This document shows positions 20,261 to 29,472 of a stretch of 64,000 bases of DNA, in pieces (positions within the stretch are counted from its first letter, which is position 1; the number at the start of each line of letters is the position of its first letter). A model generated the notes under the pieces. That model was not told the DNA's origin and ran no database searches. It saw only the letters and a program-made list of their open reading frames with translations. Origin of the DNA: Verrucomicrobiota bacterium (GTDB taxonomy: Bacteria; Verrucomicrobiota; Verrucomicrobiia; Opitutales; UBA953). The stretch covers positions 1 to 64,000 of the forward strand of contig JAPLTV010000065.1 in assembly GCA_026397955.1 (NCBI GenBank), written 5' to 3'. The translations under genes and the position numbers were made by a program.

Positions 20261-21316
20261 ATGGCCCGAGTCCAAGCCGTCACCTTCGACCTAGCAGGCA
20301 CCCTGCTCTTCCCGCATCCATCGGTCGGCGCCGTGTATGCGGCTTGCGCGAAACGACATGGGGTCGACGTCGAAGCCGCCGTCCTTGAAGCCTCTTTCCC
20401 GCTGGCTTTCAAAGGCGGCCCGAAGAACGCCAAGCCGGAAGTCTTCTGGAAGGAAGTCGTGCAACGTTGTTTCGGCCCGGCCCTCCCGTCCTCCAAGATC
20501 GACCTCGTCTTCCGGGAATGCTGGCAAGCCTTTGAGCGTCCGGAATCGTGGCGTCTCGCCCCTGGTTCACTGCAGGCAATCTCCGCCATCCGCTTCCTCG
20601 GCGTGAAGGTCGGCGTGCTATCCAATGCCGACGCCCGCATGCGCAAGGTCCTCGATGGTCATGGCCTGACGCGACACCTCGACGGCATCTTCCTATCCGA
20701 AGAAACCGGCAATTCAAAGCCCGACGCCAAAGCCTTTGCTCAGGCCGCGCGTGCCTTAGGCGGATCGGTCTCTGGCCTGGTGCATTTCGGAGACAGCCCG
20801 ACGGAAGACGGCGAAGGCGCACGCGATGCCGGCGCCACCGGCGTGGTCGTCGGCGGTGCGCATGCACCTGACCGCTGCCTCCGTAACGAGAAGATCTCCG
20901 AGGCCCCTTACGCGATCCGCGCCCTGCTCACTGAAGGTAAACTCAAGGGGAAGTTCTCGCGGACCGTCCAGAACCTCCTAGCCAACCTCCGCGGCCTACC
21001 CGAAGACCGTGGCCGCTCCACCGACCGCGCGATGAAGACAATCGACGATGCCGTGCAGGACGCCTTTAAGAAACTCCGCCTCGATAAACCCGTACCAGAG
21101 ACCGCCATCGTGGCGCACTGGCTCGAGCTACTTCCGCTCAAGCTGGCCAAACGTTCGGCTCCGCTCCGAGTCCTCGAAGGCGGGAAGCTCGTCGTCCAGT
21201 GCGAGAACTCCGTCATTAAGTCGGAGATCCGCTTCCACGAACGGGCGATGCTGGCCAAGATTCGGCTCCTACGTGGCTGCCAGGAAGTCCGTTCGATCAG
21301 CTTCGTGAACGCCTGA
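20261..21316 (+). CDS. HAD-family hydrolase fused to C-terminal DciA/DUF721-like domain
   Basis: HAD motif I-like FDLAGTLLF, motif II-like VGVLSNAD, KPDAKAF, HFGDSPTEDGEGARDAGATGV; C-terminal IVAHWLELLPLKLAKRSAPLRVLEGGKLVVQCENSVIKSEIRFHERAMLAKI...VRSISFVNA resembles DciA (W-I/L-G...L..HS.P...G.L.V....W..EL......L). Confidence 0.78.
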   Translation: MARVQAVTFDLAGTLLFPHPSVGAVYAACAKRHGVDVEAAVLEASFPLAFKGGPKNAKPEVFWKEVVQRCFGPALPSSKIDLVFRECWQAFERPESWRLAPGSLQAISAIRFLGVKVGVLSNADARMRKVLDGHGLTRHLDGIFLSEETGNSKPDAKAFAQAARALGGSVSGLVHFGDSPTEDGEGARDAGATGVVVGGAHAPDRCLRNEKISEAPYAIRALLTEGKLKGKFSRTVQNLLANLRGLPEDRGRSTDRAMKTIDDAVQDAFKKLRLDKPVPETAIVAHWLELLPLKLAKRSAPLRVLEGGKLVVQCENSVIKSEIRFHERAMLAKIRLLRGCQEVRSISFVNA

Positions 21317-21709
21317 TCAGTTCGACTTCGGCTCGTAGGGCTTCTGGAACACGTCCTTGAAGTCATAGACGTCCTTGAAGTCCTCAAGGTTGTCTTCCGG
21401 CGAACGGCCGAAGAGGCCAGTGTCGATAATGTTGAAGACGATGTTGCCGACGTCGGCCGACTTCCGGAGGCCCCAGTTGTGCAGCAAGGGATACGACATG
21501 GGACCGTAGGTCTCGATTACGTGCTGACGAAAGCCTTCGAGTAGCTGCGGACCACTGACGTGCCGGTTTGTAGTGCTCTTGCCTTTCTTCGGCTCGCCGT
21601 GCGTGAGCTTCTGCGCGAGGTCAAGCCCGAGGCGGACCACGTCATAAGCCTGCGGCTGGTAACGGGGGTCCTTCAGACGGATAATGCGGACAGCTTCGTC
21701 GAAATCCAT
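21317..21709 (-). CDS. Minf_1886-like conserved protein
   Basis: 130 aa, MDFDEAVRIIRLKDPRYQPQAYDVVRLGLD...RHVSGPQLLEGFRQHVIETYGPMSYPLLHNWGLRKSADVGNIVFNII. Confidence 0.8.
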   Translation of the reverse strand: MDFDEAVRIIRLKDPRYQPQAYDVVRLGLDLAQKLTHGEPKKGKSTTNRHVSGPQLLEGFRQHVIETYGPMSYPLLHNWGLRKSADVGNIVFNIIDTGLFGRSPEDNLEDFKDVYDFKDVFQKPYEPKSN

Positions 21710-21711
21710 AA

Positions 21712-22800
21712 TCAGAGTTTGGCGAGTTCGGAGAGCAGACGGGCGTTCTGGGCTTCGGTCCCAACGGTCAGGCGGAGCCAGCCCATCATGCCATAACCGC
21801 GGAGAGGCCGCACGATGACGCCAGCCTTCTGCAGGGTAGTGAAAGCCTCTTCGGCCTTCGGAATCTGCGCGGCAAGGAAGTTGGCTTTCCCGTCGATGTA
21901 AGGGAAGCCGAGCTTCTTCAGGCCGGCGGAAAGCTGGGCGACACCGGCGGCATTCACCTCACGCGTGCGGCGGACGAACGCCTCGTCATCGAGGGCAGCT
22001 TCAGCGGCAGCGAGCGCGGGGAGATTCACGTTGAACGGCTGACGGACGCGATTGAGGAGGCCGCAGACCTCGGTCGACCCCATCAGGTAACCGACCCGCA
22101 AGCCGGCAAGGCCGTAAGCCTTCGAGAAGGTGCGGGAAAGCACGACCTTCCGTCCGGACTTCATCAGCGGACGGAGATCCGCTGAGGCTTCGAGGTATTC
22201 GGTGTAAGCTTCGTCGAGGCAGAAGATCACGTCGTCCGGCAGAGAGGCGGCAAAGGCTAGGATGTCGGCAGGATCATCCGTGCCACCGGTAGGATTGTTA
22301 GGGCTGGCCAGGAAGACGATGCGAGTCTTCGGAGTGACCGCGGCGCGCATCGCCTTAAGGTCATGGCGATAACCCGGCATCGGCACTTCGACCGCCGTCG
22401 CGCCAAAGAGCATGGTCGCAAGTTTGTAGACGATGAACGCTTGGGAGCCGAAGACCACCTCGTCGCCGGGACGAAGGAAGGCCTGCGCGAGCAAGATCAT
22501 CACCTCGTTTGATCCGTTACCGATGACGAAGTTACCCGGCTCAAGGGACCATTTCTTAGCGAGCTTCTCACGGAGGAAGGTGCAACCGCCGTCTGGGTAA
22601 AGATGGCAGATGTCGAGGGCCTTGCGGGCGGCGGCCAGGCCGAGGGGCGAAGGACCCAGCGGATTCTCGTTCGAAGCCAGCTTGATCACGGCCGCGGGAT
22701 CGAGGCCGAACTCACGAGCGACTACCTCAATGGGGCGGCCAGCCTCGTAGACGGGCTGGGTGAGAACGGGCCGATTGGCTAGGTCTGAATAGGAAGCCAT
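21712..22800 (-). CDS. hisC: Histidinol-phosphate aminotransferase
   Basis: IKLASNENPLGPSP, LYPDGGCTFLREKLA, RTFSKAYGLAGLRVGY; ATG at 22800 preferred over ORF track start. Confidence 0.93.
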   Translation of the reverse strand: MASYSDLANRPVLTQPVYEAGRPIEVVAREFGLDPAAVIKLASNENPLGPSPLGLAAARKALDICHLYPDGGCTFLREKLAKKWSLEPGNFVIGNGSNEVMILLAQAFLRPGDEVVFGSQAFIVYKLATMLFGATAVEVPMPGYRHDLKAMRAAVTPKTRIVFLASPNNPTGGTDDPADILAFAASLPDDVIFCLDEAYTEYLEASADLRPLMKSGRKVVLSRTFSKAYGLAGLRVGYLMGSTEVCGLLNRVRQPFNVNLPALAAAEAALDDEAFVRRTREVNAAGVAQLSAGLKKLGFPYIDGKANFLAAQIPKAEEAFTTLQKAGVIVRPLRGYGMMGWLRLTVGTEAQNARLLSELAKL

Positions 22801-22833
22801 GAATGAGTCAATCAATGCGACTATTAGCACGTT

Positions 22834-22868
22834 TGGCAAGCGTGAGCGACCACCCTCCCCGCTTGCCA
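22834..22868. promoter_or_regulatory. Perfect 9-bp inverted repeat (17-nt spacer) between divergent hisC and RmlD-like genes
   Basis: tggcaagcg-tgagcgaccaccctccc-cgcttgcca. Confidence 0.5.
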
Positions 22869-22897
22869 CTGACACCGCCGAGGCTTAAGCGTGCACC

Positions 22898-23863
22898 ATG
22901 AAACTCGTCGTCACCGGCGCCTCCGGATTCCTTGGTCGCGAGGTCTGCCTCGCAGCCCTGCGACGCGGACACGAAGTCCTCGCGCTGGGCGGGTCCCGCG
23001 CACCGACGATTCCGGGCGTGGCGCAGGCGCGGGCGTTCGACCTTTGCTCCGAGGCAGCCCTCGAAGCCCTTCTGCTCGAGGAGTTCCCCCAGGCCGTGGT
23101 GCATTGCGCCGCCCTCCCCACGATCGAAACCTGCTTGGCCGACCCCGCACGTGCCAAAGCGCTCAACTCGGAGGTCCCGAAGAAGCTCGCCCAACTATGC
23201 TTCCACCTCGGCGCCAAGCTCGTGCACCTCTCGACCGACACCGTCTTCGACGGAGTCGCTGGCAACTACCAGCCTACCGATCAACCCTCGCCGTTGAATC
23301 TCTACGGCGAAACCAAGGCTGCCGCCGAAATCGAAGTCCTTCGCTTTGGCCGTGAGCATGCCGCCGTCCTACGCACGTCACCCATCATCGGCAATTCAGC
23401 CGGGGGTGATCGAGGATTACATGAACGACTGTTCGCCTCTTGGAAGGAAGGTAAGCCGACCGTTTTGTTTACCGATGAGATTCGTCAGCCTGTCGAGGTA
23501 TCCAATCTCGCGGACGTGACCATCGAGCTGTGCGAGCGCAGCAATCTCTCGGGACTCTTCCACTGGGCAGGCACCGAAGCCATGAGCCGACATGAGATCG
23601 GCGTCCGGATCGCCCGACATTTCGGACTCAATCCCGACGCCCTTGTACGACCGATCAGCCGAACTGAAGTCCCCTCGGCGGCCGCCCGTCCACGCGACCT
23701 CAGCCTGCGCCTGCATCCGTTGGCCGGAAAGCTGCGCACCCAGGCCCAATCCTTCGAGGATCAACTCGCGCAACTACGCGTTCCGCGAGGCTGTGAAGAC
23801 TGGTACGAGAAAGAGACCGGCCGAAAGGTCGTGCGTCGTCTGGAAAAAGGCATAGACTTCTGA
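22898..23863 (+). CDS. NAD-dependent epimerase/dehydratase, dTDP-4-dehydrorhamnose reductase (RmlD)-like
   Basis: MKLVVTGASGFLGREV, VHLSTDTVFDG, PLNLYGETKAAAE. Confidence 0.85.
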   Translation: MKLVVTGASGFLGREVCLAALRRGHEVLALGGSRAPTIPGVAQARAFDLCSEAALEALLLEEFPQAVVHCAALPTIETCLADPARAKALNSEVPKKLAQLCFHLGAKLVHLSTDTVFDGVAGNYQPTDQPSPLNLYGETKAAAEIEVLRFGREHAAVLRTSPIIGNSAGGDRGLHERLFASWKEGKPTVLFTDEIRQPVEVSNLADVTIELCERSNLSGLFHWAGTEAMSRHEIGVRIARHFGLNPDALVRPISRTEVPSAAARPRDLSLRLHPLAGKLRTQAQSFEDQLAQLRVPRGCEDWYEKETGRKVVRRLEKGIDF

Positions 23864-23865
23864 GC

Positions 23866-24561
23866 ATGGACGTTCTTCCGCGCCAAGCCGCCGACGCCGT
23901 TGCCAACATGGCGACGGATCTCCTGCTCTTGGAGTCCTACCCTTCGCCCAAGAACGTCCGCTTCCGCGCTTATGCCTGGTCGGAGCCCGCGTTTACTTTT
24001 GGCGTGTCGCAGTCCTGGGCTAAATACCGTGAAATCGTCCCAGCCCGCTACCCACTCGTCCGGCGCAGTACTGGCGGTGGCCTGGTTTCGCACTTAGATG
24101 ACTGGACCTTCGCCTTGGTCATTCCGGACGGGCACCCTCTCTTCAAGGCCGATGCGATGGCCAGCTATGCCGCCGTGCATGAAGCCCTGCTCCAGGCACT
24201 CTTGCTTCAAGGCCAGCCGGTAAAGCTCTCCCCGATGCCTGCGGGTACCCGTGACTTCCAGTCGCCCGACGATTGTGCCCGGCGCGCCGAACCCAACGAC
24301 CTCGTCCGCAGCGATGACGGCCGCAAAGTGGCCGGTGCGGCCCAGAAGCGCACCCGGAGCGGACTGCTGATTGAAGGCTACATCTGGCGACCCTTCCTAC
24401 CCGACTGCGATTGGGGTCGTTTTGAGAAGGACTTCATCCAGACGCTTAGCGTCGTCCTGCAGAGCCCGGCAGTTTCCGTGCCTGAACCGACCTATCATCA
24501 GTTCGACCACGAAGGAACCTGGGCGAAGTTCGCCTCCCGGGACTGGAACGAGCGGATCTAA
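23866..24561 (+). CDS. Lipoate--protein ligase / octanoyltransferase family (BPL/LPL catalytic domain)
   Basis: VRRSTGGGLVSH, GRKVAGAAQKRTRSGLLIEGYI motifs. Confidence 0.85.
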   Translation: MDVLPRQAADAVANMATDLLLLESYPSPKNVRFRAYAWSEPAFTFGVSQSWAKYREIVPARYPLVRRSTGGGLVSHLDDWTFALVIPDGHPLFKADAMASYAAVHEALLQALLLQGQPVKLSPMPAGTRDFQSPDDCARRAEPNDLVRSDDGRKVAGAAQKRTRSGLLIEGYIWRPFLPDCDWGRFEKDFIQTLSVVLQSPAVSVPEPTYHQFDHEGTWAKFASRDWNERI

Positions 24562-27101
24562 GCGAAGAGATCGAGTTCTGGACCTGCTTCCTTAGCCTTA
24601 GGCTTGGGCGCTACGACCTTCTTGGGCTCCGGAATGGGCGTAGGCACCCCTGCCATCGGTAAGGCCTTGGCGGGCAAGCCTGAGCCAGCCTCGAGCCCAC
24701 CTAGGATTTCACGGGCACGTTGCACGACCGCCGGAGGCATGCCGGCCAAGCGGGCGACCTGAATCCCATAGGAGCGGTCAGCGGCGCCAGGCACCACGCG
24801 ACGCACGAAAACAATCTCGTCCTTCCACTCCTTGACGGCGACGGACCAGTTGCGCAGGCGCTGCATGGAGTCGGCCAACTTCGTCAGTTCATGATAATGG
24901 GTGGCGAAAAGCGTGCGCGGTCCGGCCTCGGCTCCGCCATGCAGGTGTTCGGCAACCGCCCAAGCGATGCTGATGCCATCGTAGGTGCTCGTACCGCGAC
25001 CAATCTCGTCCAGCACCACCAAGGAACGAGTCGTAGCGTTGTTAAGGATATTGGCGGTCTCGTTCATCTCGACCATGAAGGTAGAGTTGCCGCGCGAAAG
25101 CTCGTCGGACGCGCCGACCCGACAGAAAATACGATCGACGAGACCAATGCGGGCCGATGCGGCCGGGACCCAGCAACCGAGATGGGCGAGCATGGCGATG
25201 AGCGCGACCTGGCGGATGTAGGTCGACTTACCGGCCATATTTGGTCCGGTGAGTAAGGCGATCTGCTCGCCGGTGCTACTGAGACGCGTGTCGTTAGGCA
25301 CGAACGAACCGGCGCCGGGACGGGCCTGTAACATGCGCTCCACGACGGGATGGCGGCCTTGCTCGATCTCCAGCACATCAGTGTCGTCGACGACTGGCTT
25401 GGTCCAGTTCGCCTCACGAGCGAGTTCGGCCCAACCACGGACGATGTCTACTTCGGCGACGGCCTGGGCCGTGGCCAATAAGGATTCCGTCCGGGCGATG
25501 ACCTCGGCAAGGAGGGCCTGGAAAAGTTCGGTTTCGCGGGCGAGCGCCTGCTCGTCGGCACGGAGCACTTCGCGTTCTTTGGTCCTCAGTTCTTCGGTGG
25601 TGAAGCGCTCGGCGTTCACCATCGTCTGCTTCCGGATATAATCGGCCGGCACTGCCGCGAGATTGGCTTTGGTAATCTCGATGGCATAGCCAAAAGCGCC
25701 GTTATAACGGACCTTCAGCGACTTGATACCGGTGCGACTCTGCTCATTGCGTTCGAACTCGGCGATCCAGCCCTTGCTATCGGAGGCGAGCGAACGAAGT
25801 CGGTCGAGTTCAGCGTCGAAACCCGTGCGTAGCGCTCCGCCCTCGCTCAGGTCCACAGGCAGTTCGTCGCCCAAGGCGGATTCAAGTCGTGCAAGGAGCT
25901 CCGGCTCGGGATTGATGCGGGCGGCCTGTTCGGCGAGTGCGCCGCCCGGAAGAGCCTGCAGCTCCTCGCGGATTGGAGGGAGGGAGCGCAACGTGTCGCG
26001 CACGCCACCGAGTTCGCGCGGATTCCGGAGGCGGTTCTGGAGGCGGGCGAGGATGCGCGCGATATCGCGGACACCACGCAGCGACTCGCCCACGCGGGAA
26101 GATGCGCCAGGGTGCTTGAAGAATTCACCGACGGCGTTCTGTCGCTGGGCAATCGTGGCGAGGTCCGTCGAGGGCTCAGCTAGCCAGAGAGCCAGCAGAC
26201 GGGCGCCCGAAGGAGTCTCCGTCCGGTCGATGGTCTCAAGCAACGAACCTTCGCGCGAACCGTTGGACGAAGCGAAGAGTTCGAGGTTACGGGAGGAGGC
26301 CGCATCCAGCAGCACCGAGGAACCAAGCTTGGTCTCGATGAGACGGAAAAGGTTCTTCGGACGGTCGCAGAGCGAATCAGTGACATAACCCAGGACGGCA
26401 CCGGCGACGCCTAAGGCAGGATGCTCCTCCGTCAGGCCGAAACCGGCGAGGCCGTGGACCGAAAGCGTCTGGGCCACGAGCCGGGCGCCCGCGGCGCCAT
26501 CGAAGTTCCAGCCAGGCAGACGGGAGGTCGCCCGGCCCTGCAGAAAGACCTCGAGGGCTTCGCGGTGCTCGGCGGGAGGTTCAAGGCCTTCGGGCAGGAT
26601 GACCTCACGGGGCGAGACCGAGTGTAGCAAGGGTAGCAGGCGAGCCGGGGAGGTGTCGGTCGCCAGACGAAAATCCGCCGTTGAGACATCGAGCCAAGAC
26701 GCATGCCAGCCCTGTTTGTCCCAAGAGATTGCCGCCAAGTAGTTGCCGCGACGCGAATCGAGCTGCGAATCTTCAAGCGCCGTACCGGGAGTCAGGATGC
26801 GGGTCAGGCCGCGGCGGACCAGTTTACCAGCGACCGGGGCTTCGAGCTGGTCGCAGATCGCGACCTTCCAGCCGGCGGCGAGCAGACGGTTCACGTAAGC
26901 CGGAGCGGCATGATGCGGCAGACCGGCCATCGGGGTCTCGTGGCGCTTCGTGAGCGTCAGACCGAGGACCTTGGCGGCGACGACGGCATCTTCGCCAAAG
27001 ACCTCATAGAAGTCGCCGAGGCGAAAAAGCAGGATCGTCCCCGCGGCGAGCTTCTCACGAAACTCGCGGTACTGCCGCTGCATCGGGGTCTCTTTTTCCA
27101 C
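24558..27101 (-). CDS. mutS: DNA mismatch repair protein MutS (start approximate)
   Basis: TPMQRQYREFREKLAAGTILLFRLGDFYEVFGEDA, LTGPNMAGKSTYIRQVALI, STFMVEMNETANILNNAT, LDEIGRGTSTYDGISIAWA; GTG at 27101 more plausible than the TTG at 27137. Confidence 0.96.
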   Translation of the reverse strand: MEKETPMQRQYREFREKLAAGTILLFRLGDFYEVFGEDAVVAAKVLGLTLTKRHETPMAGLPHHAAPAYVNRLLAAGWKVAICDQLEAPVAGKLVRRGLTRILTPGTALEDSQLDSRRGNYLAAISWDKQGWHASWLDVSTADFRLATDTSPARLLPLLHSVSPREVILPEGLEPPAEHREALEVFLQGRATSRLPGWNFDGAAGARLVAQTLSVHGLAGFGLTEEHPALGVAGAVLGYVTDSLCDRPKNLFRLIETKLGSSVLLDAASSRNLELFASSNGSREGSLLETIDRTETPSGARLLALWLAEPSTDLATIAQRQNAVGEFFKHPGASSRVGESLRGVRDIARILARLQNRLRNPRELGGVRDTLRSLPPIREELQALPGGALAEQAARINPEPELLARLESALGDELPVDLSEGGALRTGFDAELDRLRSLASDSKGWIAEFERNEQSRTGIKSLKVRYNGAFGYAIEITKANLAAVPADYIRKQTMVNAERFTTEELRTKEREVLRADEQALARETELFQALLAEVIARTESLLATAQAVAEVDIVRGWAELAREANWTKPVVDDTDVLEIEQGRHPVVERMLQARPGAGSFVPNDTRLSSTGEQIALLTGPNMAGKSTYIRQVALIAMLAHLGCWVPAASARIGLVDRIFCRVGASDELSRGNSTFMVEMNETANILNNATTRSLVVLDEIGRGTSTYDGISIAWAVAEHLHGGAEAGPRTLFATHYHELTKLADSMQRLRNWSVAVKEWKDEIVFVRRVVPGAADRSYGIQVARLAGMPPAVVQRAREILGGLEAGSGLPAKALPMAGVPTPIPEPKKVVAPKPKAKEAGPELDLFA

Positions 27102-27153
27102 TGCGTGGAGGGAAACTCCCCGCAAACGCGTGCGCAAGAACGGACTACCCTAC

Positions 27154-27172
27154 CCCACCCCTGCGGGGTGGG
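27154..27172. repeat. Perfect 8-bp GC-only hairpin cccacccc-tgc-ggggtggg between phoH 3' end and mutS 5' end
   Basis: Read directly; 8 nt downstream of phoH stop on the minus strand, no clear U-tract. Confidence 0.7.
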
Positions 27173-27179
27173 AAGTTGC

Positions 27180-28715
27180 TCACATCAGCTGGGCGGCGAG
27201 CTCGGATAGGGCGCTACGGACACCACTGATCAGGCGCACATTGGCGGTGATGGCATGGCCTTTCATGCGCTCATGGGTGTGGATGAGGCCGTTGGACTTG
27301 CCGTCGAGGTAAGGGGTATCGACTTGGTCTAAGTCGCCGATGAGGACGACCTTGGAGCCTTCGCCGATACGCGTGATGACCGTCTTGGCTTCGTGCGGGG
27401 TCATGTTCTGTGCCTCGTCGACGATCATGAAGGCATGGCCGATTGAGCGGCCGCGGATGAAGGTCATCGCCTCGATCTCGATGAGACCGGAATCGATGAG
27501 CCACTGGTAGGGTTTACGCGGTTGGTTGACGGCCTGGAACTGGGAACCGAAGATTGGCTGCGGGGCCTTCATCGCCTGAGCCTTCTTCTGGCGGCGTTGG
27601 GAATCAGTGGCCACGGTCTCCTTGGCGGTCGGCATCGGAGCCGCGTTGCCGTTCTTCGAGAACAAGACCTCGAGATTATCGAAGTAAGGCTGGATGTAGG
27701 GAGAGAGCTTTTCCTCTTTGGAGCCAGGGAGCGCACCGATGTCCTTGCCGATCTGCACGACCGGACGGGAGACGTAGAGCTTCTTATAGGGGGAGAAATC
27801 GCTGAGCACCTGCGAGAGAGCGGCGGCGATGGAAAGGAAGGTCTTGCCGGTACCCGCGCGACCGAAGCAGGTCACAAGACGAATTTCCGGATTAAGAAGC
27901 GCGTCCAGGAAGATCCACTGCTCGAAGTTCTTCGGGATGACGCGCATGCCGCGGGGCATCTGGAGTCCCTTGCGGGCGCCGCTGTCGGAGGACATGAATT
28001 CGCGATAGAGTCCAAGGGGGACGAAAGCGCCTTCGCCGACATGTCGGGCCGGCTCGGTCCACGAATCGGACGTGAACATCACGTACTCGTTCATGATGAG
28101 CGGGGGCTCTTCCTTCACCTTCACCTGTACCTGGCCCAGCTCACGGAAATCCCGCATCGCGGCGGCGGTGACCTTGATTGTCCGATATTCGCCCTCATCG
28201 CTGGTCTCGACGCGGTCATTGCGGTAATCCTGGACATCCACACCGAGAGCCTGGGCCTTGAGGGCCATACACGCATCCTTGGTGACGAGCACCACAGGCC
28301 CCTTCGAGGTGTCACGCAGGTAGATTGCAGAGGCGATGATGCGATGGTCAGGGGCATCGACCTGCATGAACACGGCGCGGACTCGCTCGGCTTTAGCTCC
28401 ATTGAAGTGATCGCGGATCAGGGACTCGTTGATGACGATGCGGAGTTCGCCGCCATCGCGGAGCTTCGCATGAAGGGCGCCGGGCTTCGTGGGATCGCCT
28501 TCGGCGATCTCCTTAAGCGGACGGTTCTCGAAAAGACTCCGGATGGAGCGGTTAACGCGGCGCGCGCTGGCGCCGAGCTGACCTTGTTGCGTCTTGAGAC
28601 GATCGAGTTCGGACAAGACCTCGACAGGCACAGCCACGATGTGCTCATCGAACTTGAACAGGGACTCGGGATCGTGAATCAGTACGTTGGTGTCCAGGAC
28701 GTAAGTCTTCTTCAC
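27180..28715 (-). CDS. PhoH family protein with N-terminal PIN domain
   Basis: KKTYVLDTNVLIHDPESLFKF PIN start; GRAGTGKTFLSIAAAL Walker A; FMIVDEAQNMTPHEAKTVITRIGEGSKVVLIGD; GTG 28715 preferred over TTG 28778. Confidence 0.93.
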   Translation of the reverse strand: MKKTYVLDTNVLIHDPESLFKFDEHIVAVPVEVLSELDRLKTQQGQLGASARRVNRSIRSLFENRPLKEIAEGDPTKPGALHAKLRDGGELRIVINESLIRDHFNGAKAERVRAVFMQVDAPDHRIIASAIYLRDTSKGPVVLVTKDACMALKAQALGVDVQDYRNDRVETSDEGEYRTIKVTAAAMRDFRELGQVQVKVKEEPPLIMNEYVMFTSDSWTEPARHVGEGAFVPLGLYREFMSSDSGARKGLQMPRGMRVIPKNFEQWIFLDALLNPEIRLVTCFGRAGTGKTFLSIAAALSQVLSDFSPYKKLYVSRPVVQIGKDIGALPGSKEEKLSPYIQPYFDNLEVLFSKNGNAAPMPTAKETVATDSQRRQKKAQAMKAPQPIFGSQFQAVNQPRKPYQWLIDSGLIEIEAMTFIRGRSIGHAFMIVDEAQNMTPHEAKTVITRIGEGSKVVLIGDLDQVDTPYLDGKSNGLIHTHERMKGHAITANVRLISGVRSALSELAAQLM

Positions 28716-28761
28716 ATCACTAATTGTGACCGTAATCGGGGAGTCGGCAATCCGTAAAAAA

Positions 28762-29064
28762 TTATTTCGTCTCTTCAATCGCGCTCAGGTATTCCCAACT
28801 ATAGATACCGGTCCGATGACCGTCGCTGAACTCGAAGGTGACGGCATAGTTGCCGACGCGGCTCATTCCGGTGACGGTCACCCCAGGAAAGCGGCGAGGT
28901 CCATCACCGCCCCATCGCTGTCCGAGGATATCGACCTCGCCCATGTTCTCGGCGCTCGGTGAAACCTCTCGGAGGAGTTCGGCACGCAGGCATTGCTCAC
29001 GGCCGTCTTCCCAAGTGATGGCGACGAAATCGCCGATAATCTGAAGGTCTCGCGGCGGCCGCAT
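28762..29064 (-). CDS. DUF971 domain protein
   Basis: IIGDFVAITWEDGREQCLRAELLRE...VGNYAVTFEFSDGHRTGIYSWEYL. Confidence 0.85.
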   Translation of the reverse strand: MRPPRDLQIIGDFVAITWEDGREQCLRAELLREVSPSAENMGEVDILGQRWGGDGPRRFPGVTVTGMSRVGNYAVTFEFSDGHRTGIYSWEYLSAIEETK

Positions 29065-29160
29065 GGCCCCAACCTGTATCCTGCTGACCCGGTGGCAAGC
29101 AGGGAGCGAACGGCGGGACGACCTTGACTCCCCCGCCTAGCTCGGGAGTCTGGACGGACT

Positions 29161-29466
29161 ATGGCAGGCGTAGGCAAACTCCTCAAACAGGCACAGAAGA
29201 TGCAGCGCGGCATCGCTGAAGCTCAACAGCAGCTCACCACGGAGAGACTTGAGATCTCCCATGGCGGTGGTGCGATCAAGATCACGGTGAACGGCCATGG
29301 ACTGGTCCTCGCCCTGACAATCGACCCCGAGTTCATCAAAGAGGACAAGACGATGGTCGAGCAGGCCCTCGTCGCCGCCCTGCAGGAGGCATCGGCCAAG
29401 GCCCGCGAGCTCCACGAGGCCACGATGTCGAAGGCCACGGCCGGTTTCTCCCTGCCCGGGATGTGA
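29161..29466 (+). CDS. ybaB: YbaB/EbfC nucleoid-associated protein
   Basis: MAGVGKLLKQAQKMQRGIAEAQQQL; directly precedes recR. Confidence 0.92.
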   Translation: MAGVGKLLKQAQKMQRGIAEAQQQLTTERLEISHGGGAIKITVNGHGLVLALTIDPEFIKEDKTMVEQALVAALQEASAKARELHEATMSKATAGFSLPGM

Positions 29467-29472
29467 TCGCTC

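Noticed and set aside
27522-28757. 411-aa plus-strand ORF
   Set aside because: Fully antisense to phoH; composition is typical of high-GC shadow ORFs and no motif is recognisable.
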